Positions 8,186-15,766 of a stretch of 36,811 nt of DNA are shown here, piece by piece. A program made the position numbers and the translations under genes. Under the pieces are notes generated by a model. The model did no database searches. It was not told the DNA's origin and worked only from the letters and a program-made list of their open reading frames with translations. How positions within the stretch are numbered: the stretch's first letter is position 1; every line of letters starts with the position of its first letter. Origin of the DNA: Aphodosoma sp045631465 (GTDB taxonomy: Bacteria > Bacteroidota > Bacteroidia > Bacteroidales > Paludibacteraceae); NCBI GenBank assembly GCA_045631465.1, contig JAZQUV010000013.1, forward strand, positions 1-36,811, written 5' to 3'.

Positions 8186-8219
8186 ATGGCGAAAAATGGC
8201 GAAAAATGGCGAAAAATAC
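8186..8219. repeat. 10-bp tandem repeat ATGGCGAAAA, about 3.4 copies
   Basis: Three exact consecutive ATGGCGAAAA units and a partial one. It is followed by a TGTTATCTGTGGGGGATAAAA phrase, related to one at about 23006-23026. Confidence 0.8.
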
Positions 8220-8286
8220 GAAAAAATCTGTGTTATCTGTGGGGGATAAAAGTTATATCGACCTAACGTTAATTAACTAAAATATC

Positions 8287-8448
8287 ATGAAAATTCCAGG
8301 ACTAAGTTTTTCTCTAAAGCGTGCCGTAGGCATTTCAGGTCTAAAAAACAAAGTAGCACGCGCTATAGGCATACCAACCACGCGTCAAGGTCTTGAGCGT
8401 AAAATCGGTGGAGCGATAATTAAATTTGTAACTAAAAATAAAAAATAA
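8287..8448 (+). CDS. Small basic protein, 53 residues
   Basis: The frame reads MKIPGLSFSLKRAVGISGLK, continues through KVARAIGIPTTRQGLERKIGG and ends at TAA 8446. It is strongly basic (about 13 Lys/Arg). The pattern of KRAxGISxxKxKxAxxxGIPTT resembles small uncharacterised proteins I have seen in Bacteroidales, but I cannot name a family. No signal peptide. It is the first gene of the accessory island and is followed by a second small ORF with a shared-type leader. Function unknown. Confidence 0.6.
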   Translation: MKIPGLSFSLKRAVGISGLKNKVARAIGIPTTRQGLERKIGGAIIKFVTKNKK

Positions 8449-8454
8449 ATATAA

Positions 8455-8515
8455 ATGGAGGAAGCCGAAAATCCGAATAAATAGAGTAGGCAAAATTTTT
8501 TAAATTTTTATAGTT
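8455..8515 (+). promoter_or_regulatory. Conserved 5' leader motif, copy 1
   Basis: AGGAAG-CCGAAAATCC, then AGAGTAGG and an AT-rich run, ends at the ATG at 8516. A matching leader precedes the gene at 13531 (13474-13530), with the same blocks at nearly the same spacing. The first copy could also encode a nine-residue peptide (MEEAENPNK), but the second copy has no start in that frame, so a DNA or RNA signal is more likely. Confidence 0.55.
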
Positions 8516-8732
8516 ATGGCACATGCATTTAAACTTACTGCAAAAAAGAAACATTTGTAAAAAAAATTCAAGTACTGTTGTGCTTGCTAAGGGTATGACT
8601 ATTGAACATATTGAGCGAGATTGTTCTGCTCCAGGAGCTTCGAATGTTTGTAAGACTATTCAACAAAAATTTGGTGTGGAGGTTATTGTAACAACAGTGG
8701 GTTCGTATTTTGATGTTGAAAAGTTGTCTTAA
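8516..8732 (+). pseudogene. Small protein gene with apparent one-base frameshift
   Basis: ATG 8516 gives MAHAFKLTAKKKHL and stops at 8558. The overlapping frame gives KKNSSTVVLAKGMTIEHIER through to VGSYFDVEKLS at 8732. Joining them by one base near the A6 run at about 8542-8547 or the TTT before 8557 yields one 71-residue protein. The MAxxFKLTAK start and the V-x-x-KGM phrase both fit a small uncharacterised Bacteroidales protein type, so the two halves probably belong together. It may be a true frameshift, a homopolymer sequencing error or programmed slippage. A frame from ATG 8523 would give a 69-residue product with a different start. Confidence 0.55.
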
Positions 8733-8737
8733 GTTTT

Positions 8738-8769
8738 AAGCCCAATAGGATACTATACCTATTTGGCTT
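8738..8769 (+). terminator. Hairpin after the frameshifted small gene
   Basis: AAGCCCAATAGG (8738-8749) pairs with CCTATTTGGCTT (8758-8769) with one C-T mismatch. The following tract is only weakly T-rich, so it may be a weak terminator or a leader hairpin of the next gene. Confidence 0.45.
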
Positions 8770-8819
8770 TATGTAGGTAATTTAGTTTTTATTTTTGAAA
8801 TTATAAAATATGTATTATT

Positions 8820-9491
8820 ATGGAATTAGTTGAATCTATTCGTGAAGATATAATGATATTTTTTCATAATAACAAAGAATTGTTGTTTAACGAGCGTGAT
8901 TTTCAAATGCATCTAGTTTTGTGGTTGCGCAAATCTGTAAACAAATATGATGATGTAGATTTGGAGTATTATATTCCAAGTGGAGTTCTTAATTGCAAAG
9001 AAAATGAAAAAACTTTGTTAGGTAATGATTTGAAAATTGATATTGTTGTAAAAAAAGATGGTGAATATTGTCCTATAGAACTTAAATATAAAACGAAAAA
9101 AGTTAATCAGTCAATAACTCGTTTTGGTGAAAAACTTAATGATGTTACTGTAATGAAAAATCAAGGCGCACGTGATTTAGGGATGTATAATTTTTGGAGA
9201 GATGTTCGTCGTGTAGAATTAATACGGAATAGGTTTGAAACTGTAAAAAATGGATTAGTTGTTTTTCTTACGAATGATGTAGCTTACACAAAGCATGCAA
9301 AAGAAGAGTTTAATTATAAAAATTTTTCTATGTCAGAAGGTAAGTTACATCCAAAGAAAAAATGTTGGAATGGAGATTTTGCTCTAGCGGATAAATATGT
9401 AGATTTTGATGTTGAAAAAGAGTATGTTATTGAGTGGGATAAAAAAGAAATTGAAGGTGTTGAATTTTATTTTTGTGTATTGACTATCTAG
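8820..9491 (+). CDS. Putative PD-(D/E)XK superfamily protein
   Basis: A 223-residue soluble protein with no signal peptide. Residues about 23-37 (NERDFQMHLVLWLRK) supply a conserved-looking acidic residue. About 74-92 (KIDIVVKKDGEYCPIELKYK) fits the D-(x)n-E-x-K core of restriction-like nucleases. The rest is unfamiliar. AT-rich codons (AAA, GAT, TTT) set it apart from the housekeeping genes and suggest acquisition. It is followed 52 bases later by the ATPase-like 144-residue gene, so the two may work as a pair. Nuclease activity is inferred from the motif only; a receptor or transport-associated member of the same fold is possible. Confidence 0.6.
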   Translation: MELVESIREDIMIFFHNNKELLFNERDFQMHLVLWLRKSVNKYDDVDLEYYIPSGVLNCKENEKTLLGNDLKIDIVVKKDGEYCPIELKYKTKKVNQSITRFGEKLNDVTVMKNQGARDLGMYNFWRDVRRVELIRNRFETVKNGLVVFLTNDVAYTKHAKEEFNYKNFSMSEGKLHPKKKCWNGDFALADKYVDFDVEKEYVIEWDKKEIEGVEFYFCVLTI

Positions 9492-9543
9492 TTATTTGGA
9501 AATTTGAAAAAAGATTTTTTTATTAATCTAAATTTTATATTTT

Positions 9544-9978
9544 ATGTTGAATAATATTCCAAAAATCTCAAGGTCTTTCTTGGAAAAATCGGTTATAGTA
9601 GGGAACCCACATTTGTATTGGGTTGGAAAAGATTCTGATAGTGCTATCGTGAAACAGATAGCAGAAGAATTTGTTTCTAAAAAAGATATGCAGTTAGTTT
9701 ATTTGGATTGTAGAACTCTAACAACTAAAGAGGAGTTGAGAAATCGTATTTTAGTGGAAAATGCCGAAAATATAGTTTTGTACTTTGATTATATAACTGA
9801 AGTGCCAGAAACTGAAGATTCTCATGCTATTGTAGAGTCTATAAGATATATATTGAAAGAAGGCAGATATTTTGCTTGTGAATATAAGAAGGTTATTGCT
9901 ACATCATTGTGTTCTCAGTTAGAAGGTATAAAAAAATATATGCCTTTTATCTGTGCTCAAAGTCTATTTGAAGAATAA
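9544..9978 (+). CDS. Uncharacterised 144-residue protein, possibly degenerate ATPase-like
   Basis: No recognised family. The order of segments suggests a reduced P-loop fold: IVGNPHLYWVGKDSDSA (residues about 18-34) stands where a Walker A loop would be but lacks GKS/T. ENIVLYFDYITEVPE (about 75-89) resembles a Walker B strand with an Asp, and KKVIATSLCSQ resembles a sensor strand. It has the AT-rich composition of the gene before it and probably shares a transcript with it. No signal or membrane segment. Confidence 0.55.
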   Translation: MLNNIPKISRSFLEKSVIVGNPHLYWVGKDSDSAIVKQIAEEFVSKKDMQLVYLDCRTLTTKEELRNRILVENAENIVLYFDYITEVPETEDSHAIVESIRYILKEGRYFACEYKKVIATSLCSQLEGIKKYMPFICAQSLFEE

Positions 9979-10248
9979 ATTTGACTTTATAGTTACCATA
10001 AAAAAATATTATATTGTATTAAATTTACGATGTAATCTCTTTTTGCAAATTATGCATCAAGATACTTTTCCCTACCTTCAAGCAACCTATGCCGAAGAAG
10101 ACTGACACATTGAAAAATGTAATTGTCATTAAATTTTACACTAAATCTATTATATTATAGCAGAGACAATTTTTTATTCTAAGATAAAAAACAAAAGGTG
10201 TATAGGTCAAAATAAAAAAAATAATAATTTAATTAATTTAATACTACC
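9979..10248. other. Non-coding gap with a GCAAGCAACC repeat
   Basis: No gene is supported. A phrase TTCAAGCAACCTATGCCGAA (10077-10096) recurs in related form at 14137-14154 and 19597-19620. The remainder is AT-rich and contains no clear TAnnTTTG promoter with spacing to 10249. Confidence 0.6.
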
Positions 10249-13200
10249 ATGGAAGAAAAAACTATTAAAGGTATCAGATACCTACTCAATGAAGAGACAT
10301 TAACTGCTGAAGTTATTCAAAAAAAAGGTTATTCTGGTGATATTGTTATTCCAGAAGTCGTAGTTTCAAAAAAAGTATCGTATAAAGTCACAAGTATTGG
10401 ATATTGGGCATTTGAAAACTGCAAATCTCTCACCTCTATCACTATTCCAGATGGTGTAAAAACTATTGGAAGTAGAGCATTCAGTGGTTGCAAATCTCTC
10501 ACCTCTATCAATATTCCAGATGGTGTAAAAACTATTGGAATGGGTACGTTCTCAGGTTGTATATCTCTCACCTCTATCAATATTCCAGATGGTGTAACAA
10601 CTATTGGAGATAGTGTTAAAATTCCTGGTACAAATCCTTCCGGTGCGTTCGAAGATTGTTCATCTCTCACCTCTATCAATATTCCAGATGGTGTAACTAG
10701 TATTGGATTTTATGCGTTCAGGGGTTGTTCATCTCTCACCTCTATCACTATCCCAGATGGAGTAATAACTATTGGAGATAGTGCGTTCTCAGGTTGTTCA
10801 TCTCTCACCTCTATCAATATTCCAGATGGTGTAACTAGTATTGGACGTTATGCGTTCGATGATTGTTCATCTCTCACCTCTATCAATATTCCAGATGGTG
10901 TAACAACTATTGGATATGGTGCGTTCTGGCGTTGCGAATCTCTCACCTCTATCAATATCCCAGATAGTGTAACAACTATTGGAAATAGTACGTTCGAAGA
11001 TTGTTCATCTCTCACCTCTATCAATATTCCAGATGGTGTAACTAGTATTGGATTTTATGCGTTCAGGGGTTGTTCATCTCTCACCTCTATCAATATTCCT
11101 GATGGTGTAATTAGTATTGAAGAGGAAGCGTTCAGTGGTTGCAAATCTCTCACCTCTATCAATATCCCAGATAGTGTAACAACTATTGGAAAGAACGCAT
11201 TCCATAATTGCGAATCTCTCACCTCTATCAATATTCCAGATGGTGTAACAACTATTGAAGATAGTGCGTTCAATGGTTGTTCATCTCTCACCGCTATCAA
11301 TATTCCTAATGGTGTAACTAATATTGGCGAGAAGGTGTTCGAAGGTTGTGATTCATTAACTCAAATGCTAGTACAAGAAGTAGAAATTGACAATCTTCGT
11401 TTCAGGTTATTAATGCATAATCAATGTGCTATGCTTATCGGTTCTTCTTCAAAAAATATAGAATCCATCAACAATATCCCTGCAAAGATTGATTTTAATG
11501 GAGTAGAATATTGTGTAACAACTATTGGAAATGGAGCATTCGAAGATTGTTCATCTCTCACCTCTATCACTATTCCAGATGGTGTAAAAACTATTGGAGA
11601 TAAAGCGTTCAGATATTGTTCATCTCTCACCTCTATCAATATTCCAGATGGTGTAACAACTATTAAATATGGTGTATTCAATGGTTGTTCATCTCTCACC
11701 TCTATCAATATTCCAGATGGTGTAACAACTATTGGAAATGAAGCATTCGCTGCTTGTACATCTCTCACCTCTATCAATATCCCGAATGGTGTAACTAGTA
11801 TTGAACATTGTGCGTTCTCAGATTGTAGATCTCTCACCTCTATCACTATCCCAGATAGTGTAACAACTATTGGAGCTAGTGCGTTCTCTAGTTGCAAATC
11901 TCTCACCTCTATCACTATTCCAGATGGTGTAACAACTATTGGAGATGGTGTGTTCCATGATTGTTCATCTCTCACCTCTATCACTATTCCAGATAGTGTA
12001 ACAACTATTGGAGAGCATGCGTTCTATGGTTGCAAATCTCTCACCTCTATCAATATTCCAGATGGTGTAATTAGTATTGGAGATAAAACGTTCAGAGATT
12101 GTTCATCTCTCACCTCTATCACTATCCCAAATGGTGTAACTAGTATTGGAGAGGAGGCGTTCAAAGGTTGCAAATCTCTCACCTCTATCAATATTCCAGA
12201 TAGTGTAACAACTATTGGAAAGAACGCATTCCATAATTGCGAATTTCTCACCTCTATCAATATTCCAGATGGTGTAACAACTATTGGAGAGTATGCGTTC
12301 AATGATTGTTCATCTCTCACTTCTATCAATATTCCAGATGGTGTAACTAGTATTGGATTTTATGCGTTCTCAGGTTGTACATCTCTCACCTCTATCAATA
12401 TTCCAGATGGTGTAACAACTATTAAATATGGTGCATTCAGTGGTTGTTCATCTCTCACCTCTATCAATATTCCAGATGGTGTAACAACTATTGGAGATAG
12501 TGTGTTCTCAGGTTGTACATCTCTCACCTCTATCAATATCCCAGATGGTGTAACAACTATTGGAACGGGTGCGTTCTATGATTGTTCATCTCTCACCTCT
12601 ATCAATATTCCAGATGGTGTAACAACTATTGGAGGTATTGCGTTCAATGGTTGTTCATCTCTCACCTCTATTATAGTAGGTAAAAATAATAAAGTCTATG
12701 ACAGCAGAGATAATTGTAATGCGATTATTGAAACTGCAACAAGTGCTCTTATCAAAGGTTGTCAAAATACTATTATCCCAAATGGTGTAACTAGTATTGG
12801 AGAGGAGGCGTTCAAAGGTTGCAAATCTCTCACCTCTATCACTATTCCAGATAGTGTAACAACTATTGGAGAGTATGCGTTCAGAGATTGCGAATCTCTC
12901 ACCTCTATCACTATCCCAGATAGTGTAAAAACTATTGGAGAGTGGGCGTTCTTTGGTTGTTCATCTCTAACCTCTATCACTATCCCAAATGGTGTAACTA
13001 GTATTGGAGCGGAGGCATTCAACGGTTGCAAATCTCTCACCTCTATCAATATCCCAGATAGTGTAACAACTATTGGAAAACGGGCGTTCGAAGATTGCAA
13101 ATCTCTCACCTCTATCACTATTCCAGATGGTGTAACAACTATTGGAGAGAATGCGTTCAGAAATTGCGAATCTCTCACCTCTATCAATATTCCAGATGGT

Positions 13201-13434
13201 GTAACAACTATTGGAGAGTGGACGTTCTGTAATTGCAAATCTCTCACCTCTATCAATATTCCAGATGGTGTAACAACTATTGGAATGGGTGCGTTCAGAG
13301 ATTGCGAATCTCTTGCCGATATTCGTTATAATGGAACCATAGAACAATGGCAAAAGATAAAATTAAAATACGATTGGAACAAGAATGTTCCATTTACTGT
13401 TGTTCATTGCACCGATGGCGATGTAGAAATATAA
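10249..13434 (+). CDS. BspA-type leucine-rich-repeat protein (LRR_5), about 40 repeats, no signal peptide
   Basis: A 1061-residue protein built from 23-residue repeats of the type SLTSINIPDGVTTIG-xxAF-xxC. By eye there are about 37 full repeats in three blocks, separated by a 60-residue insert near residue 375-440 and the insert VGKNNKVYDSRDNCNAIIET near 810. The last residues (ADIRYNGTIEQWQKIK) are a usual end for this family. BspA relatives are normally exported surface adhesins, yet this one starts MEEKTIKGIRYLLNEETLTA, with no signal peptide, lipobox or T9SS sorting domain. It may be cytoplasmic, or released another way. At DNA level the 69-bp units are nearly identical outside the codons between TIG and the cysteine, implying continuing duplication or gene conversion. 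Confidence 0.92.
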   Translation: MEEKTIKGIRYLLNEETLTAEVIQKKGYSGDIVIPEVVVSKKVSYKVTSIGYWAFENCKSLTSITIPDGVKTIGSRAFSGCKSLTSINIPDGVKTIGMGTFSGCISLTSINIPDGVTTIGDSVKIPGTNPSGAFEDCSSLTSINIPDGVTSIGFYAFRGCSSLTSITIPDGVITIGDSAFSGCSSLTSINIPDGVTSIGRYAFDDCSSLTSINIPDGVTTIGYGAFWRCESLTSINIPDSVTTIGNSTFEDCSSLTSINIPDGVTSIGFYAFRGCSSLTSINIPDGVISIEEEAFSGCKSLTSINIPDSVTTIGKNAFHNCESLTSINIPDGVTTIEDSAFNGCSSLTAINIPNGVTNIGEKVFEGCDSLTQMLVQEVEIDNLRFRLLMHNQCAMLIGSSSKNIESINNIPAKIDFNGVEYCVTTIGNGAFEDCSSLTSITIPDGVKTIGDKAFRYCSSLTSINIPDGVTTIKYGVFNGCSSLTSINIPDGVTTIGNEAFAACTSLTSINIPNGVTSIEHCAFSDCRSLTSITIPDSVTTIGASAFSSCKSLTSITIPDGVTTIGDGVFHDCSSLTSITIPDSVTTIGEHAFYGCKSLTSINIPDGVISIGDKTFRDCSSLTSITIPNGVTSIGEEAFKGCKSLTSINIPDSVTTIGKNAFHNCEFLTSINIPDGVTTIGEYAFNDCSSLTSINIPDGVTSIGFYAFSGCTSLTSINIPDGVTTIKYGAFSGCSSLTSINIPDGVTTIGDSVFSGCTSLTSINIPDGVTTIGTGAFYDCSSLTSINIPDGVTTIGGIAFNGCSSLTSIIVGKNNKVYDSRDNCNAIIETATSALIKGCQNTIIPNGVTSIGEEAFKGCKSLTSITIPDSVTTIGEYAFRDCESLTSITIPDSVKTIGEWAFFGCSSLTSITIPNGVTSIGAEAFNGCKSLTSINIPDSVTTIGKRAFEDCKSLTSITIPDGVTTIGENAFRNCESLTSINIPDGVTTIGEWTFCNCKSLTSINIPDGVTTIGMGAFRDCESLADIRYNGTIEQWQKIKLKYDWNKNVPFTVVHCTDGDVEI

Positions 13435-13473
13435 TTCTTACCAAATCAATAATTGATAGTTATAATTTATAAA

Positions 13474-13530
13474 AGGAAGAAACCGAAAATCCCTAAAACA
13501 GAGTAGGTAGATTTTTAATTTTTTATAATT
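13474..13530 (+). promoter_or_regulatory. Conserved 5' leader motif, copy 2
   Basis: AAGGAAGAAACCGAAAATCC followed by AGAGTAGG and an AT-rich run up to ATG 13531. It aligns with 8455-8515. It lies in the 96-base gap after the LRR gene. Confidence 0.55.
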
Positions 13531-14019
13531 ATGAGTGAAATTAAAGTTTCTCACGAAAACAACGAGAATGAAGTTTTGTTTGATTTTGAATTTAAGAAAA
13601 TAGATTGTGAATTAACCGAAGATTATATCGAAGAAACTAGAGAAGAAATCGATAACTTTGGTGTTGTTGTTGTTCGTGCATTTTGGGATGGTGGAGATTT
13701 TGATACTGCAGTTTTGGCTGATGGTGATATTTCTGATATGCTTTATGATGCGATGGACGAAGTCGAAAGTTTTAGAGACAACGATGCTAGTAATGTTGAA
13801 GTATATTATTCAACAAAGTGTGAAATTTATAACGCTGGTGAATTTTATAATCATGGCGGTGACATGGGTTATGTACTTTCAGCATTCTTGGGTGTAGAAG
13901 ATAATTGCTATTGCTATAACCTTGAATCTCATGCGGTGGGCCATATTTTATGGAAAGATGAAAACATAGAAGATAAATGGCTGATAAATGAATATGGCGA
14001 ATATAGTGCTGACAACTAA
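13531..14019 (+). CDS. Acidic protein of unknown function, 162 residues
   Basis: Not recognised. It is very acidic (more than 40 Asp/Glu) and soluble, with cysteines only in the C-terminal part (CYCYNLESHAVGHILW). The middle (VVVVRAFWDGGDFDTAVLADGDISDML) suggests alternating strands. It shares the leader motif of the frameshifted small gene 5 kb upstream. The acidic character would suit an immunity, antitoxin or DNA-mimic role, but nothing proves it. A strong 17-bp hairpin follows. Confidence 0.6.
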   Translation: MSEIKVSHENNENEVLFDFEFKKIDCELTEDYIEETREEIDNFGVVVVRAFWDGGDFDTAVLADGDISDMLYDAMDEVESFRDNDASNVEVYYSTKCEIYNAGEFYNHGGDMGYVLSAFLGVEDNCYCYNLESHAVGHILWKDENIEDKWLINEYGEYSADN

Positions 14020-14033
14020 TTTAATAAATAAAG

Positions 14034-14077
14034 GTTCAAGACAACTTTAGCGGAAAAATTCTAAAGTTGTCTTGAAC
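14034..14077 (+). terminator. Perfect 17-bp hairpin ending the accessory island
   Basis: GTTCAAGACAACTTTAG (14034-14050) pairs perfectly with CTAAAGTTGTCTTGAAC (14061-14077), 10-base loop. The stem is long, but the tail is AT-rich rather than a T run, so it could also be a repeat. Confidence 0.6.
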
Positions 14078-14134
14078 TATAAATTAAAACTTGACCGCCC
14101 GTTTGCCTACAACTATAAATCAAGATGGTGAACC

Positions 14135-14154
14135 ATAGGTGCAAGCAACCTATG
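14135..14154. repeat. CATAGGT-GCAAGCA-ACCTATG hairpin repeat
   Basis: A perfect 7-bp stem around GCAAGCA. Related phrases are at 10077-10096 and 19597-19620, both continuing CCGAAGAA. Confidence 0.65.
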
Positions 14155-14184
14155 CATAATTAAATTACGCAAATCGAAAAAATA

Positions 14185-14214
14185 AGGCATTCAAGATTGA
14201 ACCCTTGAATGCCT
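14185..14214 (-). terminator. Intrinsic terminator of the minus-strand ATPase
   Basis: AGGCATTCAAG and CTTGAATGCCT form an 11-bp stem. Read on the minus strand it is followed by TTATTTTTTCG, a fair T run, 37 bases after the ATPase stop. Confidence 0.75.
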
Positions 14215-14250
14215 ACAAATATAAAATCGTTCTTTGAAATTTTATAAAAA

Positions 14251-15447
14251 TTAGTATAGGAAACCAAATAACCAAAGCGGAATTTTGTTGCCTAAAGCAT
14301 ATTCGATATTATCCGCCGCAATATATGCATTTGCTTCCCCTGCAATTTGTTTGCCATCTTTGCTTGCTCCGCCAACTTCAAATGTATATTTACTATCAAC
14401 TACAAAATCACCTTTTTGAGCATATTCTATTGCATGATAATATGTTAGTTGATTAACAAAGAATGTTTCGCGACGAGTTCCCACTTCTACATCTGTTAGT
14501 GATAAAGCATAAAGCAAATTACTATTTTCCATATATATTTTATCTGGTTTTTGCATCCGCTTAAAGTTTTTCGTATCGCTATATAATAAATTCAGTAGTT
14601 TTGCTCTATGTAAATGGGCTAAGTAAGTGATAATGGTGTTACGATTAAGTTCTGCTGATTGTGCTATTTTACTAATATCAACAGCAAAAGGAACTCCACT
14701 ACTCACGATTGATAAAAGGCTACGTAATTTACGAATATTCATAATATCCACATTACCCAACTGTGGCAATTCAATTTCTAAAATGAGATTTACTACTTTT
14801 TGCACTTGAGTCAGATAATCAATATTTTTTTCTAAAAAAAATGGGTAATAACCAACACGTAAATACTCATCAAAATATTGTAGAGGTTTACAGAGGCTAA
14901 CAATTTTTTCAGATGCTTCTAAAGGCTGTTGTAAAATTTCTTCTAACGAAAAAATAGGAAGAGTTAGTTTTTCTTTGATACAAAGATATTCACGGAACGA
15001 CAATCCTTGTAAATCATAACTAACACAACGTCGTGATAAATCAGCTTCGGCATTGAGAATATTAAGCAACGAAGAACCTGTAAATACAACTTTCAAATCA
15101 GGGAAACCATCATAAATATTTTTAATCTCACGGCTCCACCCTTCATACTTATGCACTTCATCTAAACATAGACACTTACCGCCACGGTTATAAAATTCTT
15201 CTGCTAAATCAAATAATGTGTGACGCATAAAATATAAATGATCTAAACTTGCATACAAAGCAACGTTTGGATTCTTACCATAAGTCTTCTGAATATACTG
15301 CAGTAGCATTGTGGTTTTACCAACACCACGAGCCCCTCTAATAGCAATTAGGCGATATTCCCAATTGATTTTAGCCATTAGACTACGCTCAAAACGACTA
15401 TCAAGGTGCGATAATAAGCGTAAATGTTGCGCTTGAAGTTGTTCCAT
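14251..15447 (-). CDS. AAA ATPase with winged-helix and DUF4143-type C-terminal domain
   Basis: A 398-residue protein, intact relative of the broken gene at 4734. Walker A GARGVGKTT is at 38-46 and Walker B KCLCLDEVH at 91-99, followed by the FTGSSLLNIL strand. A helical region with a likely winged helix follows (DISKIAQSAELNRNTIITYLAHL, about 255-277). The C-terminal domain has DFVVDSKYTFEVGG, where the usual nuclease-type E-x-K reads E-V-G, so catalysis is doubtful. This subfamily commonly ends in IPLWLFGFLY. The cellular role of such ATPases is not settled. Its promoter is covered by four phased palindromes, which its own winged helix might bind (inference). Confidence 0.88.
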   Translation of the reverse strand: MEQLQAQHLRLLSHLDSRFERSLMAKINWEYRLIAIRGARGVGKTTMLLQYIQKTYGKNPNVALYASLDHLYFMRHTLFDLAEEFYNRGGKCLCLDEVHKYEGWSREIKNIYDGFPDLKVVFTGSSLLNILNAEADLSRRCVSYDLQGLSFREYLCIKEKLTLPIFSLEEILQQPLEASEKIVSLCKPLQYFDEYLRVGYYPFFLEKNIDYLTQVQKVVNLILEIELPQLGNVDIMNIRKLRSLLSIVSSGVPFAVDISKIAQSAELNRNTIITYLAHLHRAKLLNLLYSDTKNFKRMQKPDKIYMENSNLLYALSLTDVEVGTRRETFFVNQLTYYHAIEYAQKGDFVVDSKYTFEVGGASKDGKQIAGEANAYIAADNIEYALGNKIPLWLFGFLY

Positions 15448-15494
15448 AATTTATTTTTTTACTCTTAAAAGAATTATGTAGTTTAATTTTTTTG

Positions 15495-15525
15495 CAAAGT
15501 TACAATTTTTTGCTTAATAAAACAA
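15495..15525 (-). promoter_or_regulatory. -33/-7 promoter of the minus-strand ATPase
   Basis: The minus strand reads TTG (15525-15523), a 20-base spacer, then TAACTTTG (15502-15495), an exact TAnnTTTG. The first palindrome of the array (15510-15529) overlaps the -33 element and spacer, so a bound protein would block RNA polymerase. Confidence 0.7.
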
Positions 15526-15625
15526 GCAATTTGCAATAAATTTGCTTAATAGAATAAGCAAATTTATATAAAATCTGCTTAATGCATTAAGCAAAATTGC
15601 AGTTATCTGCTTAATGTGTTAAGCA
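15510..15625. promoter_or_regulatory. Operator-like array of four phased palindromes
   Basis: Four palindromes of the form TGCTTAAT-NN-ATTAAGCA: 15510-15529 (imperfect), 15541-15562, 15576-15593 (perfect, TGCTTAATGCATTAAGCA) and 15608-15625. Their centres are 32, 33 and 32 bp apart, close to three helical turns, so all face one side of the helix. Between copies the sequence is not repeated. Confidence 0.9.
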
Positions 15626-15766
15626 CTTTTGTGGTAGTTTTTACGCAAAGATTGAATTTTTTAACAGCTGTGAATTGTATATAATTTCTGCAAAATCAGA
15701 TGTTTATATATATAAGTTTCTATTATAGTAACCGCCATTACCGTAACCATCATTACGATAATTCCA

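Noticed and set aside
10329..13353. Several long minus-strand frames (80-190 codons) opposite the LRR gene
   Set aside because: They are the antisense reading of the 69-bp repeat, which has no stops in that frame. All give the same IEVRDEQ-type pattern and have no start signals.
15510..15625. Possible CRISPR array
   Set aside because: Repeats are 18-22-bp palindromes with gaps of only about 11-15 bp. The gaps are too short for spacers and the positions fit operators of a promoter.
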